Program-made: the position numbers and the translations under genes | The notes under the pieces: generated by a model | Seen by the model: the letters and a program-made list of their open reading frames with translations, nothing else | Databases searched by the model: none | What the model was told of the DNA's origin: nothing | Shown here: in pieces, positions 36,977 through 46,661 of the stretch | How positions within the stretch are numbered: the first letter of the stretch is position 1 | How the letters are laid out: each line of letters begins with the position of its first letter | Assembly (NCBI GenBank): GCA_964449075.1 | Contig: CAYVBJ010000015.1 | Coordinates: 1 to 64,000 of the forward strand | Source of the DNA: CAYVBJ01 sp964449075 | GTDB taxonomy: Bacteria > Bacteroidota > Rhodothermia > Balneolales > Balneolaceae | Direction of reading: 5' to 3' | DNA length: 64,000 nt

Positions 36977-37786
36977 ATGATAAAATACAAAGCGGCTGCC
37001 ATTCAAATGAACAGCCAGCCTGATATTGATCATAACCTGGATCAGGCTTACTCACTGCTTAAAAAAGCGTCTGAAAACGAAGTGCGTTTGGCCGGTCTTC
37101 CTGAAAATTTTGCTTTTCTGGGTGATTTGGATCTTCGCATAAACCGGGCCGAACAAATTGCTGAAAAGGCATATCCATTTCTGAAAAGTGTTGCAAAAGA
37201 ATTCAATATTTTTTTGTTGGGTGGAAGTTACCCGGTCCCTGCAGGTAGTGGCAAAACATATAACAGGTCTGTCTTATTAAATCCCAAAGGTGAAGAGGTT
37301 GCAAGATATGACAAAATACACCTGTTCGATGTAGACCTGCCCGATGGAGAAAGTTACCGGGAGTCCGACTTCGTAAATGCCGGCAAAAATGATACAGTTG
37401 TTTTCTCCTCAGACGTAATCGGTAATCTTGGAATGACAATTTGTTATGATCTGAGATTTCCTGAACTCTATCGAAAGATAATGATTGAGAAAGCAGATAT
37501 TCTCTGTATCCCCTCTGCCTTCACTGAAACTACCGGCAGAGACCATTGGCAACCCTTACTTCGTGCCCGTGCGATTGAAAATACTGCCTATGTGTTTGCC
37601 CCCGCTCAGACAGGTCTGCATGGGGAAAAAAGAAAGACGTTTGGCCATTCTATGATTATAGATCCCTGGGGTGATGTATTACATGATGCCGGCAAGAGTA
37701 TTGGTATGGCTATAGCAGAAATTAATACCGACAGAATCAGTAATGTAAGGCAGCAAATCCCATCTCTTATTCATCGGGTTATTTAG
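36977..37786 (+). CDS. Nitrilase-family amidohydrolase (Nit-type)
   Basis: A cytoplasmic carbon-nitrogen hydrolase with the Glu-Lys-Cys triad: Glu43 (LPENFAF), Lys113 (YDKIHLF) and Cys156 (TICYDLRFPE). The sequence pattern (TICYDLRFPELYR, TGRDHWQPLLRARAIENTAY) fits Nit1/Nit2 enzymes that deaminate unwanted glutathione derivatives or omega-amides. It starts 26 bases after the pullulanase stop, so may be co-transcribed. No dedicated neighbour points to a substrate. Confidence 0.9.
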   Translation: MIKYKAAAIQMNSQPDIDHNLDQAYSLLKKASENEVRLAGLPENFAFLGDLDLRINRAEQIAEKAYPFLKSVAKEFNIFLLGGSYPVPAGSGKTYNRSVLLNPKGEEVARYDKIHLFDVDLPDGESYRESDFVNAGKNDTVVFSSDVIGNLGMTICYDLRFPELYRKIMIEKADILCIPSAFTETTGRDHWQPLLRARAIENTAYVFAPAQTGLHGEKRKTFGHSMIIDPWGDVLHDAGKSIGMAIAEINTDRISNVRQQIPSLIHRVI

Positions 37787-37855
37787 GTTGCAAACGGTTT
37801 CCTTTACTTATCGAACCCTTTCAGTCTATAATGAGTTCTATTAGTAGAAGCATAA

Positions 37856-38272
37856 ATGATAAAAAAAATAATTGATATGGATAAGCAAGAAACACCCATT
37901 GAAAACAGCCCCTTTAATGAAAAAGAACTTGAGCATTTCAGAAATAAATTACACGAAGAAAAAAAGAGGGCAGAGCAAACTATAAAAGATTTAAAAGAAA
38001 CCCTTGGAGATTTAAACGAGGCCGAACTGGACGAAAAGTCAAGTCTGGACGATCATCAAGGCAATATTGCTACAGATGAACTTGAAAAGGAGACGATGTA
38101 TACAATGATCGAAAAAGAGAAGAAAAAAATTGAGAAGATTATTGTAGCATTAGACCGTATTGCTGATGGAAACTATGGTATTTGCCTTGCTACCGGTAAA
38201 CCAATTGCTAAAGAACGGCTGGAAGCTATTCCTTACGCTCTTTATACCGTTGAAGCAGCAAACGAAATATGA
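37856..38272 (+). CDS. TraR/DksA-like protein without intact zinc finger
   Basis: A 138-residue coiled-coil protein with the C-terminal DksA/TraR pattern (DGNYGICLATGKPIAKERLEAIPYALYTVEA), which in DksA binds RNA polymerase in the stringent response. Of the four zinc cysteines only the first remains (YGIC); the next is Thr and the last two are Thr/Ala, so zinc is unlikely. Such variants are common in Bacteroidota-like genomes. An inner ATG (37877) is possible, but the first ATG has an AGAAG site upstream, so I keep it. Confidence 0.85.
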   Translation: MIKKIIDMDKQETPIENSPFNEKELEHFRNKLHEEKKRAEQTIKDLKETLGDLNEAELDEKSSLDDHQGNIATDELEKETMYTMIEKEKKKIEKIIVALDRIADGNYGICLATGKPIAKERLEAIPYALYTVEAANEI

Positions 38273-38315
38273 TCCATCATCTGAATTAGCAAAATAGATT
38301 GACCAACATGACAAC

Positions 38316-38345
38316 GATAGCAAATCTTCAAGCGATTTTGCTATC
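38316..38345. repeat. Inverted repeat between convergent genes
   Basis: GATAGCAAA and TTTGCTATC form a perfect 9-bp stem with a 12-base loop, between the DksA-like and usp genes. There is no T-tract, so it is only a possible bidirectional RNA end. Confidence 0.35.
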
Positions 38346-38385
38346 CAGATATAATACAGAAGTAACTTACACCATAGTAAAGGCT

Positions 38386-39237
38386 TCAGGACATAAGCAG
38401 AACCGGGCAGCTGACACTCTCCAGGATATGTTCAAGATTCCTGCTTTTGATATATTTTGGACTATTTGGCATTACCAATAAACCGCTTCCGATCTTTCTC
38501 AGCAAGTATGTAAATCTGCCAATATCGGGATTTTTCATAACCATTTGATCAGCTTCAATATTAGCATGCTCAGTCAGCTTTCGGAGATCTCTTATTCTCT
38601 CGTCAGAACCTCTGTGATTGCCTGCAAGATCTAATATAATAAGGTCACTCTCATTTTTTTCCGCCAGGGTCGCTGCAAGTTTTACACTTTTCCTGCTTTT
38701 AGGAGAGCCGTCATACAGGGCAACTGCAACTCTTCCAATTTTAAAACCTTCCTGCAATATCAGTATAGGCTTCTGAGACTCTGTGATGATAGCTTTGGCG
38801 GTACTTCCAAGCCTGTTTCTTTTTGTATACGACCTGCCTCTGCTTCCGATCGTAATCAAATCGGCATTTTTAGCCTCTTCCAGAACTTCCTCATTTACTG
38901 CTCCCTCAACAGATTTCCAGGATGACTGAATTTTGTTTCTTTCTGCAATCAGTTCAAAATGTTCTCTTATCTCCTTTTCAAGGTTTCTGATTTGCTCATC
39001 AACCCTGTTTTCAACAATCGCTGATATCTCACCGGTTTTTTCATCGATTTCCTGAGCTGATGACAGGCGTGATATTTTTTTCCATTCCTTTTCACGCACA
39101 AAAATACCGCTTAGGTCAGCTTGCATAAGTTCCGCAACCATTGCGGCTGTTTCAAGTGCCGCGCGGCTGTGAATTGAGCTGTCAAGTGCAACCAGGACTT
39201 CCGAAATCGTAATAGAATTTTCTTCTTTCTCACTCAT
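38386..39237 (-). CDS. Universal stress protein (tandem UspA domains)
   Basis: Two UspA-type domains: the first (about 1-145) ends in a GSRGRSYTKRNRLGSTAKAI motif that fits the G-2x-G-9x-G(S/T) nucleotide-binding signature, and the second (about 150-283) is more divergent, lacking a clear copy of the motif. Such proteins help survival under starvation or redox stress. It lies two bases after the Lon-like protease gene, so it is in the same operon. The role with a protease is suggestive only. Confidence 0.9.
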   Translation of the reverse strand: MSEKEENSITISEVLVALDSSIHSRAALETAAMVAELMQADLSGIFVREKEWKKISRLSSAQEIDEKTGEISAIVENRVDEQIRNLEKEIREHFELIAERNKIQSSWKSVEGAVNEEVLEEAKNADLITIGSRGRSYTKRNRLGSTAKAIITESQKPILILQEGFKIGRVAVALYDGSPKSRKSVKLAATLAEKNESDLIILDLAGNHRGSDERIRDLRKLTEHANIEADQMVMKNPDIGRFTYLLRKIGSGLLVMPNSPKYIKSRNLEHILESVSCPVLLMS

Positions 39238-39239
39238 GA

Positions 39240-41678
39240 TTAATTCCTTCCATTTTCAGGAGTTACGAATTTGCGCCTGCTTGCGGCAAAATTGTTCAAT
39301 TGCTGAGTAACCTTGTAATTAATCGTTTCTTCTGGATAATTACCCTCCTCATCAGGCTCACCCATCTCAATACCTGTAAGTAATTCCATACCCTGGTCAA
39401 CGGTTTCAACAGAGTGAATTTGGAACTTATCTGCTTTTACTGCTTCAATCACTTCACTTTTGAGCATAAGATTTTTTTCATTGGCTTTAGGAATTAAAAC
39501 TCCCTGTTCACCGGTAAGACCGCGTTCCTTACATATATCAAAATAACCCTCAATTTTTTCATTCACGCCGCCGATTGGCTGTATTTTACCATGCTGGTTC
39601 ACGGAGCCGGTAACACTGAATGACTGTTTGATTGGAATATTTCCTATCGCCGATAAAAGTGCATACAGTTCAGCTGATGAGGCGCTGTCGCCGTCAATGT
39701 TTGAGTATGACTGTTCAAATACAATGCTCGCTGACAGTGACAGTGGATTATTTACAGCATATCTTTCACCCAAAAAGCCTTTCAAAATTAATACGCCTTT
39801 TGAGTGAATCGGTCCGCTCATTTCCACTTCCCTTTCGATATCGATAATCTCGCCTTTGCCAAGCTGAACACGTGCTGTTATACGGTTTGGCCGGCCAAAC
39901 ATGAGATTTCCAATGCCTGTAACAGCAAGCCCGTTAACCTGACCAACATTAGTTCCTTCTGTATCGATAAAGATATAATCCCGGTTAATAGACTCCTGGA
40001 CCTTATCACGAAGCCTTGCAGACCGGTAAATCTTTTGGTCAATGGCTTTTTGTACATCCTCAAGTTCAACAACATCATGGTTATTAACTTCTGCCCAGTG
40101 GCTTGATTCAACCAGCAGATCTTTTATCTCATCTGTTTTTGTTGATAGTTTTTCGTTATCGCCGGCTAGACGCGCACTCTGTTCCACTACACGGCCAACG
40201 GCTGATTTATTAAAATGCAGCAGTTCGTATTTTTTAATTAACCCGGCCAGAAGCTTAGCATATAATGTCTGATTTTCATCGCTGCGATCGATTTCATCTT
40301 CAAAATCTGCTTCCACTTTAAAGAGCGAGCTAAAATCCGGTTCAAGTTCGCATAGCAGGTAGTAAAGAATTCTTTCACCGAGAAGAACAACCTTAACATT
40401 CATATCAATCGGCTCCGGCTCCAGAGATACAGTGCTGATCAGGCTGTAGGACTCCCCGAGAGACTCAATTTTAAGTTCGCCGGATTTCAATACCCGTTTC
40501 AGACTTTCCCACGCAAACGGTTCCAGAAGAACACGCCGCACATCAAGTATTAAGTATCCACCATTAGCTTTGTGAAAAGCTCCGGGCTTTATCAAATTGA
40601 AATTTGTGGTAAGAGCTCCCATCCTGGATTGATATTCAACTCTTCCGATCAGATTCTTATAGCTGGGGTTATCCTCATAAATAACCGGCACGCCTTCTGT
40701 TTCACTGTGATCAACCAGTACGTTTACCTTATAACGGTCAAGAATAGGATTTTGCGAAGCATCACCAGACTGCTGCATCTGCTGTCCGCCTCCCATCATT
40801 TGCATCAATGGATTTCCCTGACCCTGCTGACCCTGGCTTGACATTATCTTTTGAACATTTTCCACGATATCGACTTCTACATTGTCCAGAAAGTTTTGCA
40901 CTTTTTCCTCTTCTGAGAATTTTTCCCGAACCTTATTAAAGAGCTCTTTTATAGCATAAGTAGCGATTTCTTTGTCGAGCTCTTTCTGTTGTTCTCGAAT
41001 TTTTCTCTTATTGGAAGGCATTCGCTGGATAATTTTTTGCAGCTCCTTCTGTAATTTCTTTGTCTCTTCCTGAAGCCTTTCACGCTCCTCTTCTGAAAGA
41101 TCCTGCAGATCCGATTCATCCATCAGGTCCCCGTCTTTCATCGGTGCAAATGAAAAACCTGCCGGAGTTCTTATAAGGGCAAGCCCCTTTTCCTGTGCTT
41201 TTTTCTGTAACTCTTCAAATGTTTGGTCCTGCTTTTCCTGAACATTGCTTTGAAGCGCCTGCTTTCTGTTTTGATACTCTTCACTTTCAAAGGCAGACCG
41301 AAGCGTTGGAATCAAATCTTCCGTGAGCTGTTCCATCTCTTTTTTGAGCTCAGTTCCCATGCCCGCCTCTATAAGTAATTTTTCCGGCTTATGCCGGTCA
41401 TCAAAATTGTTGACATAGCAAATATCCGGAGGAGACTTCTTGTGATTTACCTTTTCTTCAAGATATTGTTGAATATGGCTCAGCTTATTTGTCTCGTTTG
41501 GGCCAAGAGCAAATATATTGTACCCTTCTTTATCAATATCTACACCGAATTCCAGGGATGACGATAATCGTTCTTGCCCTATAAATGGTTTTTTATCCGA
41601 AATTTCCTCAGTTGTATTAAAATCAAACTGATCTGTATCACAAACTTTATAAAGGTTTTCTGAACTTATTTTAGTCAC
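39240..41678 (-). CDS. Lon-like protease with degenerate Walker A (AAA_32/Lon_C)
   Basis: A large (812-residue) S16 serine protease. The Lon catalytic dyad is Ser665 (DGDSASS) and Lys708 (GVNEKIEG), with the 43-residue spacing seen in Lon. The N-terminal AAA_32-like ATPase part contains a Walker B-like HKANGGYLILDVRR, but its P-loop is GPNETNKL, with Lys kept and the conserved Gly and Ser/Thr changed. A coiled-coil, Glu/Gln/Lys-rich stretch (about 120-250) is inserted. The start is GTG. It precedes usp by two bases. Confidence 0.9.
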   Translation of the reverse strand: MTKISSENLYKVCDTDQFDFNTTEEISDKKPFIGQERLSSSLEFGVDIDKEGYNIFALGPNETNKLSHIQQYLEEKVNHKKSPPDICYVNNFDDRHKPEKLLIEAGMGTELKKEMEQLTEDLIPTLRSAFESEEYQNRKQALQSNVQEKQDQTFEELQKKAQEKGLALIRTPAGFSFAPMKDGDLMDESDLQDLSEEERERLQEETKKLQKELQKIIQRMPSNKRKIREQQKELDKEIATYAIKELFNKVREKFSEEEKVQNFLDNVEVDIVENVQKIMSSQGQQGQGNPLMQMMGGGQQMQQSGDASQNPILDRYKVNVLVDHSETEGVPVIYEDNPSYKNLIGRVEYQSRMGALTTNFNLIKPGAFHKANGGYLILDVRRVLLEPFAWESLKRVLKSGELKIESLGESYSLISTVSLEPEPIDMNVKVVLLGERILYYLLCELEPDFSSLFKVEADFEDEIDRSDENQTLYAKLLAGLIKKYELLHFNKSAVGRVVEQSARLAGDNEKLSTKTDEIKDLLVESSHWAEVNNHDVVELEDVQKAIDQKIYRSARLRDKVQESINRDYIFIDTEGTNVGQVNGLAVTGIGNLMFGRPNRITARVQLGKGEIIDIEREVEMSGPIHSKGVLILKGFLGERYAVNNPLSLSASIVFEQSYSNIDGDSASSAELYALLSAIGNIPIKQSFSVTGSVNQHGKIQPIGGVNEKIEGYFDICKERGLTGEQGVLIPKANEKNLMLKSEVIEAVKADKFQIHSVETVDQGMELLTGIEMGEPDEEGNYPEETINYKVTQQLNNFAASRRKFVTPENGRN

Positions 41679-42002
41679 GATCTTCTCTTTTTGTTAGTTG
41701 TTTATTAACCTATATACTATAATAATGAAAGTTGATATATTGTAGTTCCATTTGAGTACAGAGATGTAAGGTTTTTCCTTTCATTATTTTATCCTTAATT
41801 CGTTTGTGATATTTTAAAAATACTACCTGTTTTCCCCTCTTTTGAACGAAAATTAAATGACTCTGAATTATTGCTATAATTGATTTAAGCGCTTAACTTT
41901 ATATTTAGTAACAAAAACCTCTTCTTATTTTGAAATTGCCGTTTTAAGCCCTATTTTCAAGCGTTAAAACGGCTATATAAATTTTGACTCAACCCCTATT
42001 TT
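41679..42002. other. Intergenic region between Lon-like protease and gyrB
   Basis: This 324-base, AT-rich region separates divergent genes and must hold both promoters. It contains a palindrome TTAAGCGCTTAA (41885-41896) and, closer to gyrB, a long inverted repeat. No gene or non-coding RNA is evident. Confidence 0.6.
41938..41973 (+). promoter_or_regulatory. Long inverted repeat in the gyrB leader
   Basis: GCCGTTTTAA (41938-41947) and TTAAAACGGC (41964-41973) are perfect 10-bp arms around a 16-base loop, ending 29 bases before the gyrB ATG. No T-tract follows, so an operator or RNA regulatory stem is more likely than a terminator. Confidence 0.45.
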
Positions 42003-43943
42003 ATGACAAAGCAGAAAGGCTCTGACTATAAAGCATCAAATATTCAGGTTCTCGAGGGATTGGAAGCAGTCCGAAAACGCCCTGCCATGTATATCGGAGA
42101 TACCGGTTCGCGCGGATTGCACCATCTCGTAAATGAAGTTGTTGATAATTCCATCGATGAGGCACTTGCAGGCTACTGTGATTACATCAAAATAACCATA
42201 CATGATGACGGATCCATTACCGTTCTCGATAACGGTAGAGGCATACCGGTAGACATGCACTCTAAATTAAATTTACCTGCGGTTGAGGTTGTTCTTACGA
42301 AATTGCATGCAGGCGGAAAGTTTGACAAAGATTCATATAAAGTTTCCGGCGGACTTCACGGGGTCGGGGTCAGTTGTGTAAATGCTCTTTCCACAGAATT
42401 CAAAGCTGAAATCCACCGTGATGGCAAAATTTATGTAATGGAGTTCAAATATGGAAAAACTAAAACCCCTCTTAAGTCGGTAGGAAAAACAGATGTAACG
42501 GGCACAGTTATTCGTTTTAAGCCTGATCCTGATATATTTACGCAAACCACCGAATTCAAATTTGACATCATTGCCGAGAGAATGCGTGAGCTGGCTTTTC
42601 TGAATCCGCAGATTACAGTGGAGCTGGTTGATGAAAGAGAAGAGGATGAAAATTTGGGACATGCAGAATTCCACTATTCAGGTGGAGTTAAAGATTTTGT
42701 GCGGTACCTTGATGAATCACGTGAACCGCTAATGAAAGAGCCGATATTTATCCAGGGTGAATTGGAAAATGTACCGGTCGAACTGGCAATACAGTATAAC
42801 AGTACCTTTACAGAAAATGTACACTCCTATGTTAATAATATTAACACCAAGGAGGGGGGAACTCATATATCCGGTTTCAGAAGAGCGCTAACGCGTTCCT
42901 TTAAGAACTATGCGGAGAAGAACAACATCATCAAGTCAAATAGTAAAATACAGGTATCCGGTGATGATTTTCGGGAGGGAATGACAGCTGTACTTAGTGT
43001 AAAAGTTGCCGAACCTCAATTTGAGGGACAAACCAAAACAAAACTTGGCAACTCAGAAGTACAAAGCGCTGTTGAAATTATTATCTATGACAAACTCTCT
43101 GAATACCTCGAACAGAATCCAAAGATATCCAAAAAGATACTTGAAAAAGTAATTGTTGCTGCTGAAGCACGTGAAGCAGCCCGTAAGGCACGTCAGCTGA
43201 TTCAGCGTAAAAGTGTTATGAGTGGCGGCGGATTACCGGGCAAACTTGCAGACTGTTCCATAAAAGATCCTGAACACTCAGAAATTTACCTGGTTGAGGG
43301 TGATTCAGCCGGGGGATCAGCAAAAATGGGAAGAAACAGAAGCTTCCAGGCAATTCTTCCTCTTCGCGGTAAGATTCTTAACGTTGAAAAGGCAAAAATC
43401 AACAAGATACTTGAAAACAAAGAAATTCAGGCCATGATAACGGCCCTTGGTACCGGCGTTGGTCACGGTGAAGAAGATTTTGAGCTTGAAAAACTGAGGT
43501 ATCACAAATTGATTATCATGACAGATGCTGATGTAGATGGCTCCCACATCCGGACACTTCTGCTTACTTTTTTCTATCGATATATGCTTCCTCTTATTGA
43601 GGGAGGCTATGTCTACATTGCTACCCCACCCCTCTATCGAATAACATCTACCAGGGGGCAGATTGACTATGCGTGGGATGAAGACGGACGAGCCAAAATT
43701 GTTCGGCAGCTAAAAAAAGAAAAGAAGAAGTTTGATGTCAGCCGTTATAAAGGCCTTGGCGAAATGAATCCAAGTCAGCTTTGGGAAACTACGATGGACC
43801 CTGAAACCAGAACCCTGCAACAGGTTACAGTCGAAAGTGCAGCCGGGGCAGATAAACTCTTTTCGACGCTGATGGGGGGCGATGTTGAACCCCGTCGTGA
43901 GTTTATTGAACGCAATGCCAAATACGCAACCCTTGATATCTGA
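42003..43943 (+). CDS. gyrB: DNA gyrase subunit B
   Basis: GyrB supplies the ATPase of gyrase, which introduces negative supercoils. GHKL motifs include EVVDNSIDEA, DNGRGIPV and GGLHGVG; the Toprim part has EGDSAGGSAKMGR and DADVDGSHIRTLLL. The 646-residue length is normal for a form lacking the long proteobacterial insert. gyrA follows 48 bases later. QRDR regions look wild-type by eye. Confidence 0.97.
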   Translation: MTKQKGSDYKASNIQVLEGLEAVRKRPAMYIGDTGSRGLHHLVNEVVDNSIDEALAGYCDYIKITIHDDGSITVLDNGRGIPVDMHSKLNLPAVEVVLTKLHAGGKFDKDSYKVSGGLHGVGVSCVNALSTEFKAEIHRDGKIYVMEFKYGKTKTPLKSVGKTDVTGTVIRFKPDPDIFTQTTEFKFDIIAERMRELAFLNPQITVELVDEREEDENLGHAEFHYSGGVKDFVRYLDESREPLMKEPIFIQGELENVPVELAIQYNSTFTENVHSYVNNINTKEGGTHISGFRRALTRSFKNYAEKNNIIKSNSKIQVSGDDFREGMTAVLSVKVAEPQFEGQTKTKLGNSEVQSAVEIIIYDKLSEYLEQNPKISKKILEKVIVAAEAREAARKARQLIQRKSVMSGGGLPGKLADCSIKDPEHSEIYLVEGDSAGGSAKMGRNRSFQAILPLRGKILNVEKAKINKILENKEIQAMITALGTGVGHGEEDFELEKLRYHKLIIMTDADVDGSHIRTLLLTFFYRYMLPLIEGGYVYIATPPLYRITSTRGQIDYAWDEDGRAKIVRQLKKEKKKFDVSRYKGLGEMNPSQLWETTMDPETRTLQQVTVESAAGADKLFSTLMGGDVEPRREFIERNAKYATLDI

Positions 43944-43991
43944 TACTTAAAATAAATCTCATCTATACATAATTTCTATTTCTACTGATCT

Positions 43992-46463
43992 ATGGCAAGT
44001 GAAAAAATTATTCCAATTACTATTGAAAATGAAATGCAGTCGTCCTATATCGATTACTCGATGTCGGTCATTGTTTCACGCGCCCTTCCGGATGTTCGTG
44101 ACGGTCTGAAACCAGTTCACCGCCGCGTTCTCTATGGTATGAGTGATCTCGGCATGCTGCACAACAGGAATTATAAAAAAAGTGCGCGTATTGTCGGTGA
44201 AGTTCTCGGTAAGTATCATCCCCACGGAGACTCTGCTGTTTATGATACAATTGTAAGAATGGTTCAGGACTTTTCACTTCGATATCCCCTGATTGACGGC
44301 CAGGGTAACTTTGGTTCAGTAGATGGCGATTCTGCTGCAGCAATGAGGTATACGGAAGTACGTATGCAGCGCATTGCTGAAGAGATGCTTACGGACCTGA
44401 ATAAAGAAACTGTAGATTACCAGGACAATTTTGATGATACACTGACGGAGCCAACCGTACTGCCGTCAATGCTTCCGAATTTACTTTTAAACGGCTCATC
44501 CGGGATTGCTGTGGGTATGGCTACTAACATGCCACCGCATAATATCAATGAAGTAATCGATGGAATTGTTGCATATATCGATGATCACGATATAGATGCA
44601 AAAGGCTTGATGGAACACATCAAAGCGCCTGATTTCCCTACCGGCGGAATAATTTACGGTTACGAGGGTGTTAAAGAAGCCTACGAAACAGGTCGTGGCA
44701 AGATCACTATGAGAGCCCGTGCAAGTGTTGAAGAGATGCGAAATAACCGGGAGCAGATCATTGTTACTGAAATCCCCTACCAGGTTAATAAAGCAACACT
44801 CATTGAAAAAATTGCGGACCTGGTCAACAACGAAAAAATTACTGAAATCTCTGAGATCAGGGATGAATCTGACCGTGACGGAATGCGAATTGTTATCATG
44901 CTGAAGCGCGGATCCAATACCGGTGTTGTTCTGAACCAGCTGTATAAGTACACTCAAATGCAGCAAACGTTTGGTGTCATAAACCTGGCTCTTGTTCAGG
45001 GACGCCCCAAGGTTATGGCTCTCAAAGAGTTGATTCAGCATTTTGTTGAACACAGGGTTGAAGTCATTATTCGGCGCACTATTTACGACCTTGATCAGGC
45101 AGAAGCACGCGCCCATATCCTTGAAGGACTGAAAATTGCCCTCGATAATCTCGATGAAGTTATCAAAACCATACGCGCTTCCAGTAGTCCCCAGGAAGCC
45201 AACCGTGAGTTGCGTCGTAAATTTGCACTTACCGATCTGCAGGCAAAAGCTATTCTTGACATGCGCCTGCAAAAACTAACAGGACTTGAAAGAGATAAAA
45301 TTGATCTTGAGTACAGGGACATTGTTGAAAAGATTGCTGAGTTCAGAAATATACTATCTGACAGAAACAGGCAAAATGAAATAATTAAAGAAGAGCTTGC
45401 AGACCTTAAAGGCAGGTATGGCGATGAGCGGCGTACACAAATTGTCTATTCTGCGGATGATTTCAATATCGAAGATATGATTGCGGATGAAGATGTTGTA
45501 GTCACAATTTCCAATAAAGGGTTTATTAAGCGAATGCCAGTTAGCGGTTACCGCAGACAACGGCGCGGCGGTAAAGGAATGAAAGGCACCACCACGAAGG
45601 ATGATGAATATGTAGAACATCTGTTCGTAGCCACTAATCACAACTATATTCTCTTTTTTACTGAAAATGGAAAGTGTTACTGGTTACGAGTCTATGAAAT
45701 TCCTGAAGGATCCAGGTTATCCAGGGGGCGTGCAATTGTAAACCTAATCGATATTGATAAAGATGACAGTATACAAACCTTTGTTCCGGTAAAGACTTTG
45801 GATGATGATGAATACATCAATAATCACTTTATCATTATGGCCACGAAAGAAGGCCTTGTCAAGAAAACCGTACTTGAGGCGTATAGCCGTCCCCGCAGAG
45901 ATGGAATCATTGCAATTAATGTTAAAGAAGGTGACAAATTACTTGGCGCATCCTTAACCGATGGTGACAGTACAATTATTCTCGGCAACAAAAAGGGCCG
46001 GGCAATACGGTTCAGCGAAGATGATGTTCGTGACATGGGCCGCAACACCTCGGGTGTTCGGGGCATGAAACTTTCAAAAGATGATGAACTTGTTGATATG
46101 GTCGTCATCAAAAATACACATGAAGCTACTGTATTGGCAATTTCCGAGAAAGGATTTGGAAAACGCTCATTGGTGGATGACTATCGAGAGCAAAGCCGCG
46201 GAGGAAAGGGGGTCATTACCATGAAAATCACTCCAAAGACAGGAGATTTAATTGCATTGAAAGAAGTTTCTGATAAAGATGATCTTATGATTATTACAGA
46301 ACTTGGCAAAGTAATCCGGATGCAGTGCAAGGGTATTCGCACGATGGGAAGAAATACACAGGGAGTTCGAATCATGCGCCTGGATGAAGAAGGAAAGATT
46401 GCTGCAATTACACGAGTAGTAAATGAAGACGAAGATGAGGGCGAAGCTCCCATTGTGACCTGA
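43992..46463 (+). CDS. gyrA: DNA gyrase subunit A
   Basis: GyrA cuts and rejoins DNA through Tyr120 (AMRYTEVRM). The quinolone region KYHPHGDSAVYD keeps the Ser and Asp that match E. coli Ser83 and Asp87, so it is a wild-type version. The C-terminal beta-pinwheel holds the GyrA box QRRGGKG, identifying it as gyrase rather than topoisomerase IV. The last ~20 residues are acidic (DEDEDEGE), a known regulatory tail. Transcribed with gyrB. Confidence 0.97.
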   Translation: MASEKIIPITIENEMQSSYIDYSMSVIVSRALPDVRDGLKPVHRRVLYGMSDLGMLHNRNYKKSARIVGEVLGKYHPHGDSAVYDTIVRMVQDFSLRYPLIDGQGNFGSVDGDSAAAMRYTEVRMQRIAEEMLTDLNKETVDYQDNFDDTLTEPTVLPSMLPNLLLNGSSGIAVGMATNMPPHNINEVIDGIVAYIDDHDIDAKGLMEHIKAPDFPTGGIIYGYEGVKEAYETGRGKITMRARASVEEMRNNREQIIVTEIPYQVNKATLIEKIADLVNNEKITEISEIRDESDRDGMRIVIMLKRGSNTGVVLNQLYKYTQMQQTFGVINLALVQGRPKVMALKELIQHFVEHRVEVIIRRTIYDLDQAEARAHILEGLKIALDNLDEVIKTIRASSSPQEANRELRRKFALTDLQAKAILDMRLQKLTGLERDKIDLEYRDIVEKIAEFRNILSDRNRQNEIIKEELADLKGRYGDERRTQIVYSADDFNIEDMIADEDVVVTISNKGFIKRMPVSGYRRQRRGGKGMKGTTTKDDEYVEHLFVATNHNYILFFTENGKCYWLRVYEIPEGSRLSRGRAIVNLIDIDKDDSIQTFVPVKTLDDDEYINNHFIIMATKEGLVKKTVLEAYSRPRRDGIIAINVKEGDKLLGASLTDGDSTIILGNKKGRAIRFSEDDVRDMGRNTSGVRGMKLSKDDELVDMVVIKNTHEATVLAISEKGFGKRSLVDDYREQSRGGKGVITMKITPKTGDLIALKEVSDKDDLMIITELGKVIRMQCKGIRTMGRNTQGVRIMRLDEEGKIAAITRVVNEDEDEGEAPIVT

Positions 46464-46661
46464 TAACTCACTCTGCTAATCTCAATAAATAGTTACACTT
46501 TCTAAGTTTAACCTGGAAGCTGCATTTTTTCTGATTAGCTGTATTTACTATCTATTTTTAGATTTTTACGTAGATTTAAATGAATCTATGTAATAAATCA
46601 AAAATATATTATTAAAATATATAGAATGCTATATCAATATTAGTTATATATAAATCAATTA

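Noticed and set aside
38299..38481. A 60-residue plus-strand frame after the DksA-like gene
   Set aside because: It overlaps the usp gene and an inverted repeat and has no independent support.
44496..45272. A 258-codon antisense frame inside gyrA
   Set aside because: It lies wholly antisense to a strong gyrase gene, has no family motifs and looks like a codon-usage shadow.
46464..46661. AT-rich region between gyrA and the WYL gene as an origin or terminator
   Set aside because: Only a 6-bp stem (TAGATT/AATCTA) and no DnaA boxes; too weak to call.
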